NCBI GenBank assembly: GCA_041390685.1
Contig: JAWKPL010000001.1
Location: forward strand, 1,240,001 to 1,304,000
Reading direction: 5' to 3'
Source of the DNA: JAIBBD01 sp041390685
Lineage (GTDB): Bacteria; Chloroflexota; Dehalococcoidia; UBA2979
Length of the DNA stretch: 64,000 nucleotides
Part shown: one piece after another, positions 41,784 to 51,063 of the stretch
How the letters are laid out: each line of letters opens with the position of its first letter
Position numbering within the stretch: the first letter of the stretch is position 1
Notes under the pieces: model-generated
Seen by the model: the letters and a program-made list of their open reading frames with translations, nothing else
What the model was told of the DNA's origin: nothing
The model's database searches: none
Translations under genes and position numbers: made by a program

Positions 41784-42512
41784 GTGGGCCGTCGCCTGTA
41801 CCTGGACCCGGAGGAGTTCGCGTCCTCTGACGTGCTGCTCGTGGGGTCCCGCGCCCGCCGGCTGCGCGAGGTGCTGCGGCTCCGCGTCGGGGCATCGCTC
41901 GAAGTGTTCGACGGAGAGGGACGGCAGCGCGAGGCGAAGATCGTCAGTTCGGGCAAGGGACAGGTCACGCTGGCCCTCGGTGACGCGGTCGACACGGTCG
42001 AGGAGCCACCCGTGCCGGTGATCGTCGTATGCGCGTTTCCTCGCGCGTCGCGCGGCGACTGGTTGGTGGAGAAGGCCACCGAGGTTGGCGTCTCCCAGTT
42101 AGTGCCGCGCCTCGCTGCGCGTTCGGTCATGGAGCCGGGAGACGGGCGCATTGCGCGCTGGCGGCGCATCGCCATCGAGGCCGCCGAGCAGTGCGAGCGC
42201 TGCTTCGTGCCCGCGATCGGTGGCGAGCCCCCCGCGGGCGCGACGCACATCGTCGCGGACCCCGACGCCGAAACGACCGTCCGCGATGCGGTCCAGGCCC
42301 TGCCCGAGCCACCCCGTTCGCTCGTCCTGCACATCGGGCCCGAGGGCGGCTGGAGCGGCGCGGAGATCGAGGACTTCCGCGCCCTCGGCGCACACTTCGT
42401 GTCGCTCGGACCGCGGCTCATGCGAGTGGAGACGGCAGCCGTGATCGCGGCTGCGCAGCTCCTCGAAGCGACGGGCGGGCTGGCTCCTACAGCGGACCGA
42501 ACGGCGTCGTAA
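41784..42512 (+). CDS. rsmE: 16S rRNA (uracil-1498-N3)-methyltransferase
   Basis: Methylates U1498 in the ribosome decoding centre. Length 242. An N-terminal PUA-like domain is followed by the SPOUT trefoil-knot domain; the knot motifs LHIGPEGGWSGAEIEDF and LGPRLMRVETAAV are characteristic of RsmE. GTG at 41784 lies one base after the prmA stop. The 3' end overlaps the convergent M23 lipoprotein gene by 26 bases. Confidence 0.94.
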   Translation: MGRRLYLDPEEFASSDVLLVGSRARRLREVLRLRVGASLEVFDGEGRQREAKIVSSGKGQVTLALGDAVDTVEEPPVPVIVVCAFPRASRGDWLVEKATEVGVSQLVPRLAARSVMEPGDGRIARWRRIAIEAAEQCERCFVPAIGGEPPAGATHIVADPDAETTVRDAVQALPEPPRSLVLHIGPEGGWSGAEIEDFRALGAHFVSLGPRLMRVETAAVIAAAQLLEATGGLAPTADRTAS

Positions 42513-43524
42513 GCCAGGTCATTGGGTCGACGTTCACACCCCAGAGCGTCAGCTCCCAGTGCAGGTGCGGCCCCGTAGAGAGCCCCGTCATGCCAACCAG
42601 CCCGATCACCTCGCCCGCCCGGACTTCATCGCCGACGGCGCTCGTGATGGCGGAGAGGTGGTGGTAGCCGGTCTTCACACCCGCGCCGTGGTCCACGATG
42701 ACGGACTCGCCTCGGATCGGCATGGAGCCTGTCCATGCGACGCGTCCCGGCGCCGCGACTTGCACGGGAGTGCCGGCGTCGTTCGCCAGGTCGACGCCCG
42801 TGTGGAAGGCGCCGACCGGGCCGCCGTTGATCGACCGGCCCTGTCCGAACAGGGTCGTGATCGCACCGTCGGTCGGACGCACGAAGAACCCGGACCAGCG
42901 CGGAAGCGGGTCGAACTGAGCGAACTGTAGCCCTCGGATGTCCGCTTCGCGCACGGTGGCGTCCTGCGTGATGACCGATGCTTCCTCTGGGGTCAGCGTG
43001 AGGTAGTCGGCGGGACGGTCGACGGCGACCACCGTGTAGGGCAACTCGGCTGAGGCGAGCGCCTGTCCGGCCGCGTCGCGGGCGCTTCCCCGCAGCGAGT
43101 CGCTCGCCAGAGCAGCGTCCAGCGGGACGCCGAGGACGAGCCAGAACGACCCGTCCGGGACGGCCAGCATGCGATAGGCAGCGCTCCGGAAGTCGATCGC
43201 GACGCCGGATGCGCCCGGGGCGCGCGCGACGAGGCGGAGCGATTCGCCGACGCCCACCTGTTGCGGGGTAGCCGACAGTGCCAGGACGGGCGGCGCGGGC
43301 GTCGGACGGTCGCCCGATGCTCCGGAGCCGGTCGAGGTGGCCCCGCGAGGCGGGCTGCCCCCGGCGGAAGACGCGGGAGGCGCATCGTCGCCGCCACACC
43401 CGGCGAGCGCAAGCGGGACCAGCGCCGCACCCCCTGCGGCGAACCGCAGGAATTCGCGTCGGCCCCAGCTCACCCCGGGAGTTCTCACGGGCGCAGGTGT
43501 CCTGTCGTCTGCGGTCGACTTCAC
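42487..43524 (-). CDS. Tat-exported M23 peptidase lipoprotein
   Basis: A 345-residue envelope protein. The N-terminus has a twin-arginine motif GRREFLRF followed by a hydrophobic stretch and the lipobox LALAGC, so export by Tat and lipid anchoring are both expected. A Ser/Gly/Pro-rich spacer leads to a beta-rich domain, then a C-terminal M23 domain with the full metal set: FHTGVDLAND (His-x3-Asp), YHHLSA and HLHWEL. Probable wall endopeptidase. ATG start. The Tat-lipoprotein combination suggests folding or metal loading before export. Confidence 0.88.
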   Translation of the reverse strand: MKSTADDRTPAPVRTPGVSWGRREFLRFAAGGAALVPLALAGCGGDDAPPASSAGGSPPRGATSTGSGASGDRPTPAPPVLALSATPQQVGVGESLRLVARAPGASGVAIDFRSAAYRMLAVPDGSFWLVLGVPLDAALASDSLRGSARDAAGQALASAELPYTVVAVDRPADYLTLTPEEASVITQDATVREADIRGLQFAQFDPLPRWSGFFVRPTDGAITTLFGQGRSINGGPVGAFHTGVDLANDAGTPVQVAAPGRVAWTGSMPIRGESVIVDHGAGVKTGYHHLSAITSAVGDEVRAGEVIGLVGMTGLSTGPHLHWELTLWGVNVDPMTWLTTPFGPL

Positions 43525-43596
43525 ATCCGTGCTCTCATGCGCCCATCGATGTTACGCCGACGGCGGGCAAGGATCCGAGTAGTGCGCTCGGAGCGT

Positions 43597-43605
43597 TGTT
43601 ATACT
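43597..43605 (+). promoter_or_regulatory. Extended -10 promoter upstream of the first moxR cluster
   Basis: TGT followed by TATACT (43600-43605) is an extended -10 element, 86 bases before the moxR GTG start. No clear -35 is visible, as is allowed for extended -10 promoters. Confidence 0.5.
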
Positions 43606-43690
43606 GAATTGCCTCGATGAGAGGTGACTCCCACACCCTGCGAAGCATGCCCGCGCCAAGGGAACGAAGCGCGCACCACAAGGAGGGCCC

Positions 43691-44647
43691 GTGGAAGACC
43701 CCCGCATCGTCGCCGACCGGATTCTGGCCAACGTCGACCGGGTCATCATCGGGAAAGGCCTCGAGACACGCCTCGCGCTCGTGTGCCTGATGTCGCGCGG
43801 GCACCTGCTCATCGAGGATGTCCCGGGCGTGGGAAAGACGATGCTGGCGCGCGCCCTCGCGCGGACGGCCGGCTGCACGTTCCAGCGCATCCAGTTCACG
43901 CCGGACCTCCTGCCCTCGGACGTGACCGGCGTGTCCGTCTTCAACCAGGGGACGCGAGACTTCGAGTTCCGTGCGGGCCCGATCATGGCTCAGATCGTGC
44001 TGACCGATGAGATCAACCGCGCGACGCCCAAGACGCAGTCCGCGCTCCTCGAGGCGATGGAGGAGCGTCAGGTGACCGTGGACGGCGTGACACATCGCAC
44101 GCCCGACCCGTTCATGGTGATGGCGACCCAGAACCCCATCGAGTACGAGGGCACCTTCCCCCTCCCGGAAGCGCAGCTCGACCGGTTCCTCATGCGGGTT
44201 CACCTCGGCTATCCGTCACCCACCGACGAGGTGCTCGTGATGGATGCCCAGCAGGGCGGCCACCCGATCGAATCGCTCGACCAGGTAACCTCGGCGGACG
44301 AGGTGCTGGAGCTGCAGGGCGCCGTACGCGAGATCTACATCGACCCGCTGATCAAGCAGTACATCGTGTCGCTGGTGAACGCGACGCGTGAGCATGAGAG
44401 CGTCTACCTCGGAGCCTCGCCCCGCGGGTCTCTCGCCTTGATGCGCGCCGCGCAGGCGTTCGCGCTCCTCGACGGCCGCGACTTCGTGCAGCCGGACGAC
44501 GTGAAGGCGCTGGCGTACACGACGCTGGGACACCGCGTCATCGTCAGCCCGGGTGCCCGCGTACGCGGCATCGACAGCCGGGAAGTGATTGAAGAGTGCC
44601 TCGAGCGTGTGCCGGTCCCCGGGGCCCGCGCGCGCGGCAGCGCCTGA
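43691..44647 (+). CDS. MoxR-family AAA+ ATPase (cluster 1)
   Basis: A 318-residue MoxR ATPase, thought to act as a chaperone for VWA or DUF58 partners. Walker A EDVPGVGKTM (about 42-51), FTPDLLPSDVTG, Walker B VLTDEINRATPKTQSALLEAM, sensor ATQNPIEYEGTFPLPEAQLDRF, and the lid with SPRGSLALMRAAQAFA. GTG at 43691. The DUF58 gene starts six bases after its stop and the transglutaminase-like gene follows with overlap, a classical three-gene set. A second MoxR gene lies 8.3 kb downstream on the other strand. Confidence 0.93.
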   Translation: MEDPRIVADRILANVDRVIIGKGLETRLALVCLMSRGHLLIEDVPGVGKTMLARALARTAGCTFQRIQFTPDLLPSDVTGVSVFNQGTRDFEFRAGPIMAQIVLTDEINRATPKTQSALLEAMEERQVTVDGVTHRTPDPFMVMATQNPIEYEGTFPLPEAQLDRFLMRVHLGYPSPTDEVLVMDAQQGGHPIESLDQVTSADEVLELQGAVREIYIDPLIKQYIVSLVNATREHESVYLGASPRGSLALMRAAQAFALLDGRDFVQPDDVKALAYTTLGHRVIVSPGARVRGIDSREVIEECLERVPVPGARARGSA

Positions 44648-44653
44648 GCGCCC

Positions 44654-45913
44654 ATGCGCCGTGTAATCGCCTGGCTCCGGCGGTATCCGAACGTCGCGTG
44701 GGCGCTCCTCGTGGCGATCGCGTGCCTCGTGATCGGGTTCGCGACGGCCTTCTGGCTGCTCTTCCGCCTGGCCTACGTGATCCTGCTGGTGATCCCGCTC
44801 GTCTACCTCTGGACACGCTCGATGATCAACCAGCTGGAGGTGGACATTCACCGCTACACGCAGCGCATTTCCCAGGGGCAGTCGCTCGATGGCCGCATCG
44901 TGCTCACCTCGACCTCGCGCATCCCGAAGGTGTGGCTCGAGGTGCGCGATGAGGCGAACGTGCCCGGTCACTCGCCGCACCGGGTGATCACGCTCGGCGC
45001 CAGGGGCTCCCAGTCGTGGCACTACCAGACGCCGGCGCTGCGCCGCGGCCTGTATCAGCTCGGCCCGGTCGTCGTGACGGCGAGCGACCCCTTCGGCTTC
45101 TTCCGCTTCACTCGCACGTTCGGCGCGACGACGCCGATCCTCGTATACCCCAGCGCGCCCGAGCTCCCGAACTTCTACATCCCGCCCGCGAACCTGCCAG
45201 GTGACGGCCGCTTCCGTCGTCGTACGCACAACATCACGCCCAATGTCGCCGGCCTGCGCCCGTATGAGCCCGGCGATTCGTTCAACCGCATCCACTGGCC
45301 CGCCACCGCCCGCACCGGCAATCCGATGGTCAAGCTCTTCGAGCTCGACCCCGCGTCAGACATCTGGATCGTGCTCGACCTCGAACGCGCGGTGCACGTC
45401 GGTGAGGGCGACGACGGTACCGAAGAGGCGGCGGTGAAGATCTGCGCCTCGATCGCGCGCTACTTCGTCGCGGCCAACCGGACGGTCGGCTTCATCTCGT
45501 TCGGCGAGGACCTGCGGGTCAACGAGGCGGACCGTGGGGCGAACCACTACACGCGCATCCTCGAGTCGCTCGCACTCGCACGGGCTGAAGGCGACGTCCC
45601 GCTCGCGAACCTCCTGCTCGAGGAGTCGCGGCGGTTCGGACGGCACACGACGGTCGTCGTCGTCACCCCGTCGACTGATGCCGCATGGCCACTGACGTTG
45701 ATGGGCTTGCAGAGCCGCGGCGTGAAAGTCGCCTCAGTCCTCATCGAGGCGGAGACGTTCGGCGCCTCCACCAGTTCGCTCGACGTCTATGGGACGCTCG
45801 CTGCGGGTGGCATCTACACGTACACCGTGAAGAGCTCGGATGACCTGGGGAACGTACTGGCGGCGGGTGCGGACGTGGCCGCGCTCGATCCTCGAGGTGG
45901 AGGACGGCGATGA
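44654..45913 (+). CDS. DUF58 protein with two N-terminal membrane helices (cluster 1)
   Basis: A 419-residue protein: two adjacent hydrophobic segments (about 13-32 and 36-53), a beta-rich extracytoplasmic-like region, and the DUF58 core LRPYEPGDSFNRIHWPATART near 202-222, followed by a VWA-like fold (IWIVLDLERAVHV, VVVVTPSTDA). The Asp-x-Ser-x-Ser metal motif of true VWA domains is not kept. It is presumed to be a partner of the MoxR ATPase. Its last four bases overlap the start of the next gene. Confidence 0.88.
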   Translation: MRRVIAWLRRYPNVAWALLVAIACLVIGFATAFWLLFRLAYVILLVIPLVYLWTRSMINQLEVDIHRYTQRISQGQSLDGRIVLTSTSRIPKVWLEVRDEANVPGHSPHRVITLGARGSQSWHYQTPALRRGLYQLGPVVVTASDPFGFFRFTRTFGATTPILVYPSAPELPNFYIPPANLPGDGRFRRRTHNITPNVAGLRPYEPGDSFNRIHWPATARTGNPMVKLFELDPASDIWIVLDLERAVHVGEGDDGTEEAAVKICASIARYFVAANRTVGFISFGEDLRVNEADRGANHYTRILESLALARAEGDVPLANLLLEESRRFGRHTTVVVVTPSTDAAWPLTLMGLQSRGVKVASVLIEAETFGASTSSLDVYGTLAAGGIYTYTVKSSDDLGNVLAAGADVAALDPRGGGRR

Positions 45914-48243
45914 CCCTGCGCGCGACGTGGGACCGGCCGGCCCCGCCCGCCACCCCGGCGACGAATCGAGGCGGACGGCCGCGTGTTCCGGCGGTTCTCT
46001 CCTGGGAAGAGCTGCTGACCTTCAGCCTCATGCTCGTCGCGCTGCTGTCGGTCGTGATCTCAGTGGAGCGCGCCGACTGGGTTGCCGAGATGCCGCGGCT
46101 CACGGTCGCCGCCCTCGTGGGCATGATCTCCGGTTGGGTCCTGGGCCGCACGAAGGCGCCCGCATACGCACTGCACCTCATTGGCGTCACCGTCGGGTTC
46201 GCGGTCGTGCTGGGCATGGTGATGCACACGCTTCGCCTCGCGAACCCGTTGGTGAGCAGCGGTGTGGGGGCGCGCTGGTCTGAGTTGTGGGAGCGGATCG
46301 GCATCTGGTTCGAGCAGCTCTGGTCCGGGGATGTCTCGACCGACCCGCTGCCGTTCGTGCTGCTCGTCGTGTTCGCTGCATGGGCGCTGGCATACATCGC
46401 CTCGTGGGCCGTGGTGCGGTGGAAGAACCCGTGGCTGGCGCTCGCCCCGGGCGCCGTGGCGCTGCTCACGAACATCTCCTACCTGCCCGGCCAGCCGTCG
46501 CTTGAGTTCATCGTCTTCCTGTTCGCCGGCATCCTCCTGTTCGCGCGCCTGCACCTGCTCCGCACCGTCGAGCGCTGGGAGGGCGAGCGCGCCGACGCGC
46601 CCCCATGGCTGTCCCTCGAGGTGCTGAACCTCGCGACCTGGGTCGGCGTCGGGCTGATCTTCGTGGCGTGGGTGATCCCGACCGCGAACCACCTGGGACC
46701 GGTCAGCGGCATCTGGGACCGCATGGTCGGGCCGATCGAGGGCCAGGTCGACCGCGCCGGGCGCCTGTTCGTCGGCGTCAACTCGAAGCAGCCCATCGAA
46801 GCCCATACGTTCGGCACAGTCCTCCCGCTCAAGAGCAGCATCCGCCTCGATGGCGACCCCCTGTTCAGCGTGCAGACCGAGGCAAGTCTGTACCTGCGCG
46901 GCGCCACCTATGACCAGTACGGCGCGAGCGGCTGGCGCCAGACCGAGGTGCAGCAACGAGACCCGGCGGATCTCTCGGTCGACGCGGCAGCTCTCGGCAC
47001 GCAGCAGACGCGCGCTCAGTTCCGTGAGCCTCTGCGAGTACAGGTGGAGGTCAACGACCCGGTCGCGGAAGAGCGCCTGTTCGCGGCAGGTGATGCCCTG
47101 GCCGCGGACCGCGGCGTCGACCTGCTGACGGGTCCTCAGGCCGAGGATGTCGTGGGGTTCAAGCCGTCGGACCGCCTGAAGTCCGGTGATTCCTACGTCA
47201 CCGTCGGCACGCGCTCCGCGGCGACGGTCGACCGCCTGGTCACCGCGAGTCCGGACTACCCGGCCTGGCTCGCCGACCGCTACCTGCAGTTGCCGGACGA
47301 CCTGCCGCCCGAGGTCCGCGAGCTCGCGCGCGAGGTCGCGGGAAATGACCGTGTCCCGTTCGTCGTCGCCTCGAAGATCGAACGCTACCTGCGCGAGACG
47401 TACGCCTACAGCCAGAGCGTCGGGCGGCGGCCGCCGCTGCGCGATGCAGTCACCTACTTCCTCTTCGATGCGCAAAAGGGGTACTTCGACTACCACGCGT
47501 CGGCGATGGCGGTGATGCTCCGCTCGCTGGGGATCCCCGCTCGCCTCGCGATCGGGTTCGCCGTGGATGCCGGCGCGGCCGACCCACAGAGCGGCCTGGT
47601 TACTCTCAGCGAGCGCAACTCGTGGGCCTGGACCGAGGTCTACTTCCCCGGATACGGCTGGGTCGAGTTCAACCCGACGCCCGGCCTGGGCGCGGTCGTG
47701 CGCGCTGCCGACGACTCGCAGTTCCTCGACCCGTCCACCGGCCTGCCCTTCGAGGATCCGACCCTGACGATCGATCCGGCGCTGCTGCCACCGGAGTTGC
47801 AGCCGGATCTGAACCCATCGCCGCTCGAGGACGTTCCGGCAGGCGGAGGCAAATCGGTCGCCAGCGGGCTCGTCGCCTGGCTGCTGCTCGCGGCGGTCGT
47901 ATTCCTGCTCATCGCGGGTGCCGGCCGGTTCGCGTGGGCATCGGCGTTCCGAGGGCTCAGCCCGGCCTCGAAGCGGTGGGCCAAGGTGCAGTTGCTTTCC
48001 GGGTGGGCGGGCCTGCATTCGCGCGAGGAGCAGACCCCCAACGAGGCTGCCGCCACGCTGTCATCGACGCTCCGGCCGCCCGTCGACGTGCGACCACTCG
48101 CGCGGTCGTACGTCGTCGAACGCTACGGCCGTCCCGATGCAACCCGCGCGGCGGACGACGGCGAGTCCCTGGACGAGCTGTACGCGACCACGCGCAAGCG
48201 GCTGGTGCGGCGCATCGCGCACCGCTTCCTGCCGTTCGTCTGA
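45910..48243 (+). CDS. Transglutaminase-like membrane protein with degenerate catalytic triad (cluster 1)
   Basis: A 777-residue TgpA-like protein. About six hydrophobic helices occupy residues 38-260, an extracytoplasmic region contains the transglutaminase-like domain (about 480-595), and a further helix lies near 655-675 before a cytoplasmic tail. The domain is easily recognised (MAVMLRSLGIPARLAIGF, EVYFPGYGWVEFNPTPG), but where papain-like transglutaminases have Cys-His-Asp this protein has Phe526 in GYFDYHASA, Trp572 in NSWAW and Asn588 in FNPTP. It should not be an active protease or transamidase. ATG start overlapping the DUF58 gene. The fold may act as a binding module in the envelope. 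Confidence 0.88.
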   Translation: MTLRATWDRPAPPATPATNRGGRPRVPAVLSWEELLTFSLMLVALLSVVISVERADWVAEMPRLTVAALVGMISGWVLGRTKAPAYALHLIGVTVGFAVVLGMVMHTLRLANPLVSSGVGARWSELWERIGIWFEQLWSGDVSTDPLPFVLLVVFAAWALAYIASWAVVRWKNPWLALAPGAVALLTNISYLPGQPSLEFIVFLFAGILLFARLHLLRTVERWEGERADAPPWLSLEVLNLATWVGVGLIFVAWVIPTANHLGPVSGIWDRMVGPIEGQVDRAGRLFVGVNSKQPIEAHTFGTVLPLKSSIRLDGDPLFSVQTEASLYLRGATYDQYGASGWRQTEVQQRDPADLSVDAAALGTQQTRAQFREPLRVQVEVNDPVAEERLFAAGDALAADRGVDLLTGPQAEDVVGFKPSDRLKSGDSYVTVGTRSAATVDRLVTASPDYPAWLADRYLQLPDDLPPEVRELAREVAGNDRVPFVVASKIERYLRETYAYSQSVGRRPPLRDAVTYFLFDAQKGYFDYHASAMAVMLRSLGIPARLAIGFAVDAGAADPQSGLVTLSERNSWAWTEVYFPGYGWVEFNPTPGLGAVVRAADDSQFLDPSTGLPFEDPTLTIDPALLPPELQPDLNPSPLEDVPAGGGKSVASGLVAWLLLAAVVFLLIAGAGRFAWASAFRGLSPASKRWAKVQLLSGWAGLHSREEQTPNEAAATLSSTLRPPVDVRPLARSYVVERYGRPDATRAADDGESLDELYATTRKRLVRRIAHRFLPFV

Positions 48244-48250
48244 GCACAGG

Positions 48251-50107
48251 TTAGCGGTCGGGCAGGCCCCCGCCCGCCGGGGCGCGCGGCTCGATGTTCG
48301 CCGCCTCGCTCTCTTCGCGCAGCCGGTCGAGGACGGCAAGCGCCTCTTCGAGACTGACGCCGTCGGCGAGCAACTGCTCGATCAGGTCGGACAGCGAGTC
48401 GTCCGCGCCCTGCCCTGGATCCGTGGGCTGGCCCGGTTGCCCCGGCGTGCCTGACGGTGTGGCTCCGGCGTCGGGCGTGGCCGTCGCCCCCGGCTGGCCG
48501 GGGCCCGGGGTGCCGGTGGCATCCGGCTGACCGGGACCAGGTGTCGGCGATGCTCCCGGTTGTCCCGGGCCGCTCGCGTCCGGCGTGGCTGTGGCCGAGG
48601 GATCGCTCCCCCCGGGACCAGGCGTGGGCGTTGCGGCGCTGCCGGGCGTCGAGGGATCCTCGCCCGGCGGCGCGAGGATGCTCAGGACCAGCTCGAGGTT
48701 GTGCCTCGCGTCCGCATCGTCGGGATCGCGCAGCAACACCTCGATGTACGCGTCGCGTGCGTCCTCTAGGGCGTTCAGCGTGAACGCGTGGTTGCCGGCG
48801 GCATACAGCGCGCGCGCTGCGGTGCTCGTCTCGCCCAGCCGGTCCGCGAGGCGCGCCGCGTCGCGCGAGGCCGTCGATGCTTCGTCGTACCGCTGCAGGC
48901 GGTTGAAGGTGTTGCCGATGTTGTAGTCGACGATCGGGTTGTCGGGCGCGAGTTCCCTGGCGGCCTGGTATGCGGCCAGTGCGTCCTCGTAGCGGCCGGC
49001 CTCGTAGGCCTCGTTGCCCTCGGACACGTGCCGGAACGCGGCCGTCCCCCCGCAGCCCGCCAGCAGCAGCGCCACGATGAGCAGGCCGGCGAGAGTGGCA
49101 CCGCCGCCACGCCTCACCGTTGCGCTGAGTGGCGCCTTCACACGCCGGCCCTCAGGGATGAGCCACAGCAGCAGCAGCAGGACGAGCGCACCCGCGAGGA
49201 ACCACTGGAAGCGCTCGACCGGAATCGTCTCAGAGTCCTCGTCGAATGCTGATTGCTGCTGCCGCGCGAACTCCACCGCGAGGCCCGCGATCCTCGGGAC
49301 ATCGCGCGTGCCCCCGCCGGTCTCTTCCGCGATGCGTCCGAGTGTCGCCCGGTCAGCTCGTGTGACCGCGCCCTCGTCCCCCGCGCCCTGCGGCGCCGTC
49401 GCGGTTCGCGCGGGCACTGGAGCGCCCGCCTCAGTGCCCACGGCCACCGTATAGATGCGCACGCCTTCGCGCCGCGCGGACTCGAGGGCGATATCGAGCC
49501 CTTCGCCCAGGTTCTCGCCGTCCGACAGCAGCACGACCGCCTGTGTGCTCGCGCGGTCCGGCACATCGAGCAGGCCGAGCGAGACATCGATCGCTTCGGC
49601 GAAGTCCGTGCCCGGCTCGACGAGTGCGCCCTCGATCTGCGCGCGGCCGACGAGGAAGGCCACCGCCTCCAGATCGAGCGTGAGCGGCGAACGGGCAAAC
49701 GCGCTCCCGCCGAAGGTGACGAGGCCCACGCGGTCCCCGCGAAGGTGCGTCAGCATGTCCTCGAGACCGGCAGCGGCCGCCGCGGCGCGCGATGGCTCAA
49801 CGTCGGTCGCAGTCATGGACCGCGACACATCCAGGGCGATCACGACATCGATGCCGCGCCGGGTGAGCGCGCCTTCGGTGTCACCCCATTGCGGGCGGGC
49901 GATCGCCACGACGAGCAGCGTCACGGCGCCAGCGACGAGCGCGGCGCGCACGACGGTCCGGGACCGGCTCGCTCCCCGCCGCAGCGCTGGCGGCCCTCCG
50001 TACGCGACGGCGGCGCGCGCGGAGCGGATACGCGCATACCACCAGGCACCGGCCACGGGGAACAATGCCAGGATCGCCAGGAGCGCGAGTGGCGTGGCGA
50101 GCGTCAT
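48251..50107 (-). CDS. BatB-type VWA protein fused to a BatC-like TPR lipoprotein segment (cluster 2)
   Basis: A 618-residue protein. Residues 1-322 are BatB-like: helices near 5-20 and 53-70, a VWA domain with the metal site DVSRS (Asp93, Ser95, Ser97), and a helix near 300. From Val323 the sequence looks like a new lipoprotein: basic start, hydrophobic stretch and lipobox LLLAGC, then TPR repeats (EGNEAYEAGRYEDALAAYQ, YNIGNTFNRLQRYDEA) and a Pro/Gly/Thr/Ala-rich low-complexity tail. The codon at the junction is an in-frame GTG (49141), so a separate lipoprotein could also be made from it. ATG at 50107 follows GGAGG and overlaps the stop of batA. Confidence 0.88.
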   Translation of the reverse strand: MTLATPLALLAILALFPVAGAWWYARIRSARAAVAYGGPPALRRGASRSRTVVRAALVAGAVTLLVVAIARPQWGDTEGALTRRGIDVVIALDVSRSMTATDVEPSRAAAAAAGLEDMLTHLRGDRVGLVTFGGSAFARSPLTLDLEAVAFLVGRAQIEGALVEPGTDFAEAIDVSLGLLDVPDRASTQAVVLLSDGENLGEGLDIALESARREGVRIYTVAVGTEAGAPVPARTATAPQGAGDEGAVTRADRATLGRIAEETGGGTRDVPRIAGLAVEFARQQQSAFDEDSETIPVERFQWFLAGALVLLLLLWLIPEGRRVKAPLSATVRRGGGATLAGLLIVALLLAGCGGTAAFRHVSEGNEAYEAGRYEDALAAYQAARELAPDNPIVDYNIGNTFNRLQRYDEASTASRDAARLADRLGETSTAARALYAAGNHAFTLNALEDARDAYIEVLLRDPDDADARHNLELVLSILAPPGEDPSTPGSAATPTPGPGGSDPSATATPDASGPGQPGASPTPGPGQPDATGTPGPGQPGATATPDAGATPSGTPGQPGQPTDPGQGADDSLSDLIEQLLADGVSLEEALAVLDRLREESEAANIEPRAPAGGGLPDR

Positions 50108-51063
50108 GGGAACCTCCGCCACACGGTCGCGCGGAAGACCGATTCAGTGACGAGAAGCGCGAGGGCCGCCGCGGCGAACCACGGCGCGAACTCCTCGTAG
50201 CGGGTGAACCGCCGCTCGGCGATGCGGCTCCGCTCGAGGTCGCCGATCTCCTCGTACGCGGCCGCCAGTTCCTCCTGCGTGGAGGCATCGTGGTAGGTGC
50301 CCTCGGTGTCGGTGGCGATGCGGCGCAGCATGGCCTCATCGACTTCGCCGGAGCCCCTCCCTCGCGTGAAGCCAATTGTGTACACGCGAATGTCCAGTGC
50401 CTTCGCGAGCTGCGCCGCCTGCAGGGGCTCCACGTCCCCGGCATTGTTCTGGCCGTCCGTGAGCAGCACGACGATGCGGCTGCGCGCCTCGGACTCCCGC
50501 AGCAGGTTGAGCGCTTCCGACAGCCCCAGCCCGATCGCCGTGCCGTCCGGGAGCAGGCCGCTCTCCGTATCCGCGACCGTCCGCTGCAGGGCTTCGAGGT
50601 CGAGAGTCAGCGGTGACATGACCAGGGAGCGGCCCTGGAAGATGACGAAGCCGGCCCGGTCGCCGCGCAGCGTGTCGGCGAACTCGGCGATGACTTCCTT
50701 GGCCGCCTCGATGCGCGGTGGCCCGAGGCCGCCGCCGGCCGGCTGCGTACGTTCCGCCATCGATCCCGACACATCGAGTGCGAGGACGATGTCGATGCCC
50801 TCTTCGGGAATGGTCGTCACGGCCAGGCCGCGTTGTGGACGCGCGAGGGCCACGATGACCAGCGCCACGGCCGCGATGCGCAGTGCTGCAGGCAGCCAGC
50901 GCAGGCGGAGCCTCCAGCTCGCCGTGCCCTGCGCGGCCGCGGCGAGCTGGCCGAGGTCGGCGACTGCCAGCACCGGACGCGTCGCTGGGCGGCGCCATCG
51001 CCACAGCGGGATCAGCGCGGTGAGCGGCAGCAGCAGCAGCAGCCAGGGCGTGCCGAAGCTCAC
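50104..51063 (-). CDS. BatA-type VWA membrane protein (cluster 2)
   Basis: A 319-residue protein with a membrane helix near 5-22, a second near 60-75, a VWA domain with an intact metal site DVSGS (Asp97, Ser99, Ser101) and VVLLTDGQNN, and a C-terminal helix. Matches the aerotolerance-type BatA. GTG at 51063 overlaps the BatD-like stop; its own stop overlaps the BatB start. These overlaps indicate tight translational coupling along the whole cluster. Confidence 0.9.
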   Translation of the reverse strand: MSFGTPWLLLLLPLTALIPLWRWRRPATRPVLAVADLGQLAAAAQGTASWRLRLRWLPAALRIAAVALVIVALARPQRGLAVTTIPEEGIDIVLALDVSGSMAERTQPAGGGLGPPRIEAAKEVIAEFADTLRGDRAGFVIFQGRSLVMSPLTLDLEALQRTVADTESGLLPDGTAIGLGLSEALNLLRESEARSRIVVLLTDGQNNAGDVEPLQAAQLAKALDIRVYTIGFTRGRGSGEVDEAMLRRIATDTEGTYHDASTQEELAAAYEEIGDLERSRIAERRFTRYEEFAPWFAAAALALLVTESVFRATVWRRFP

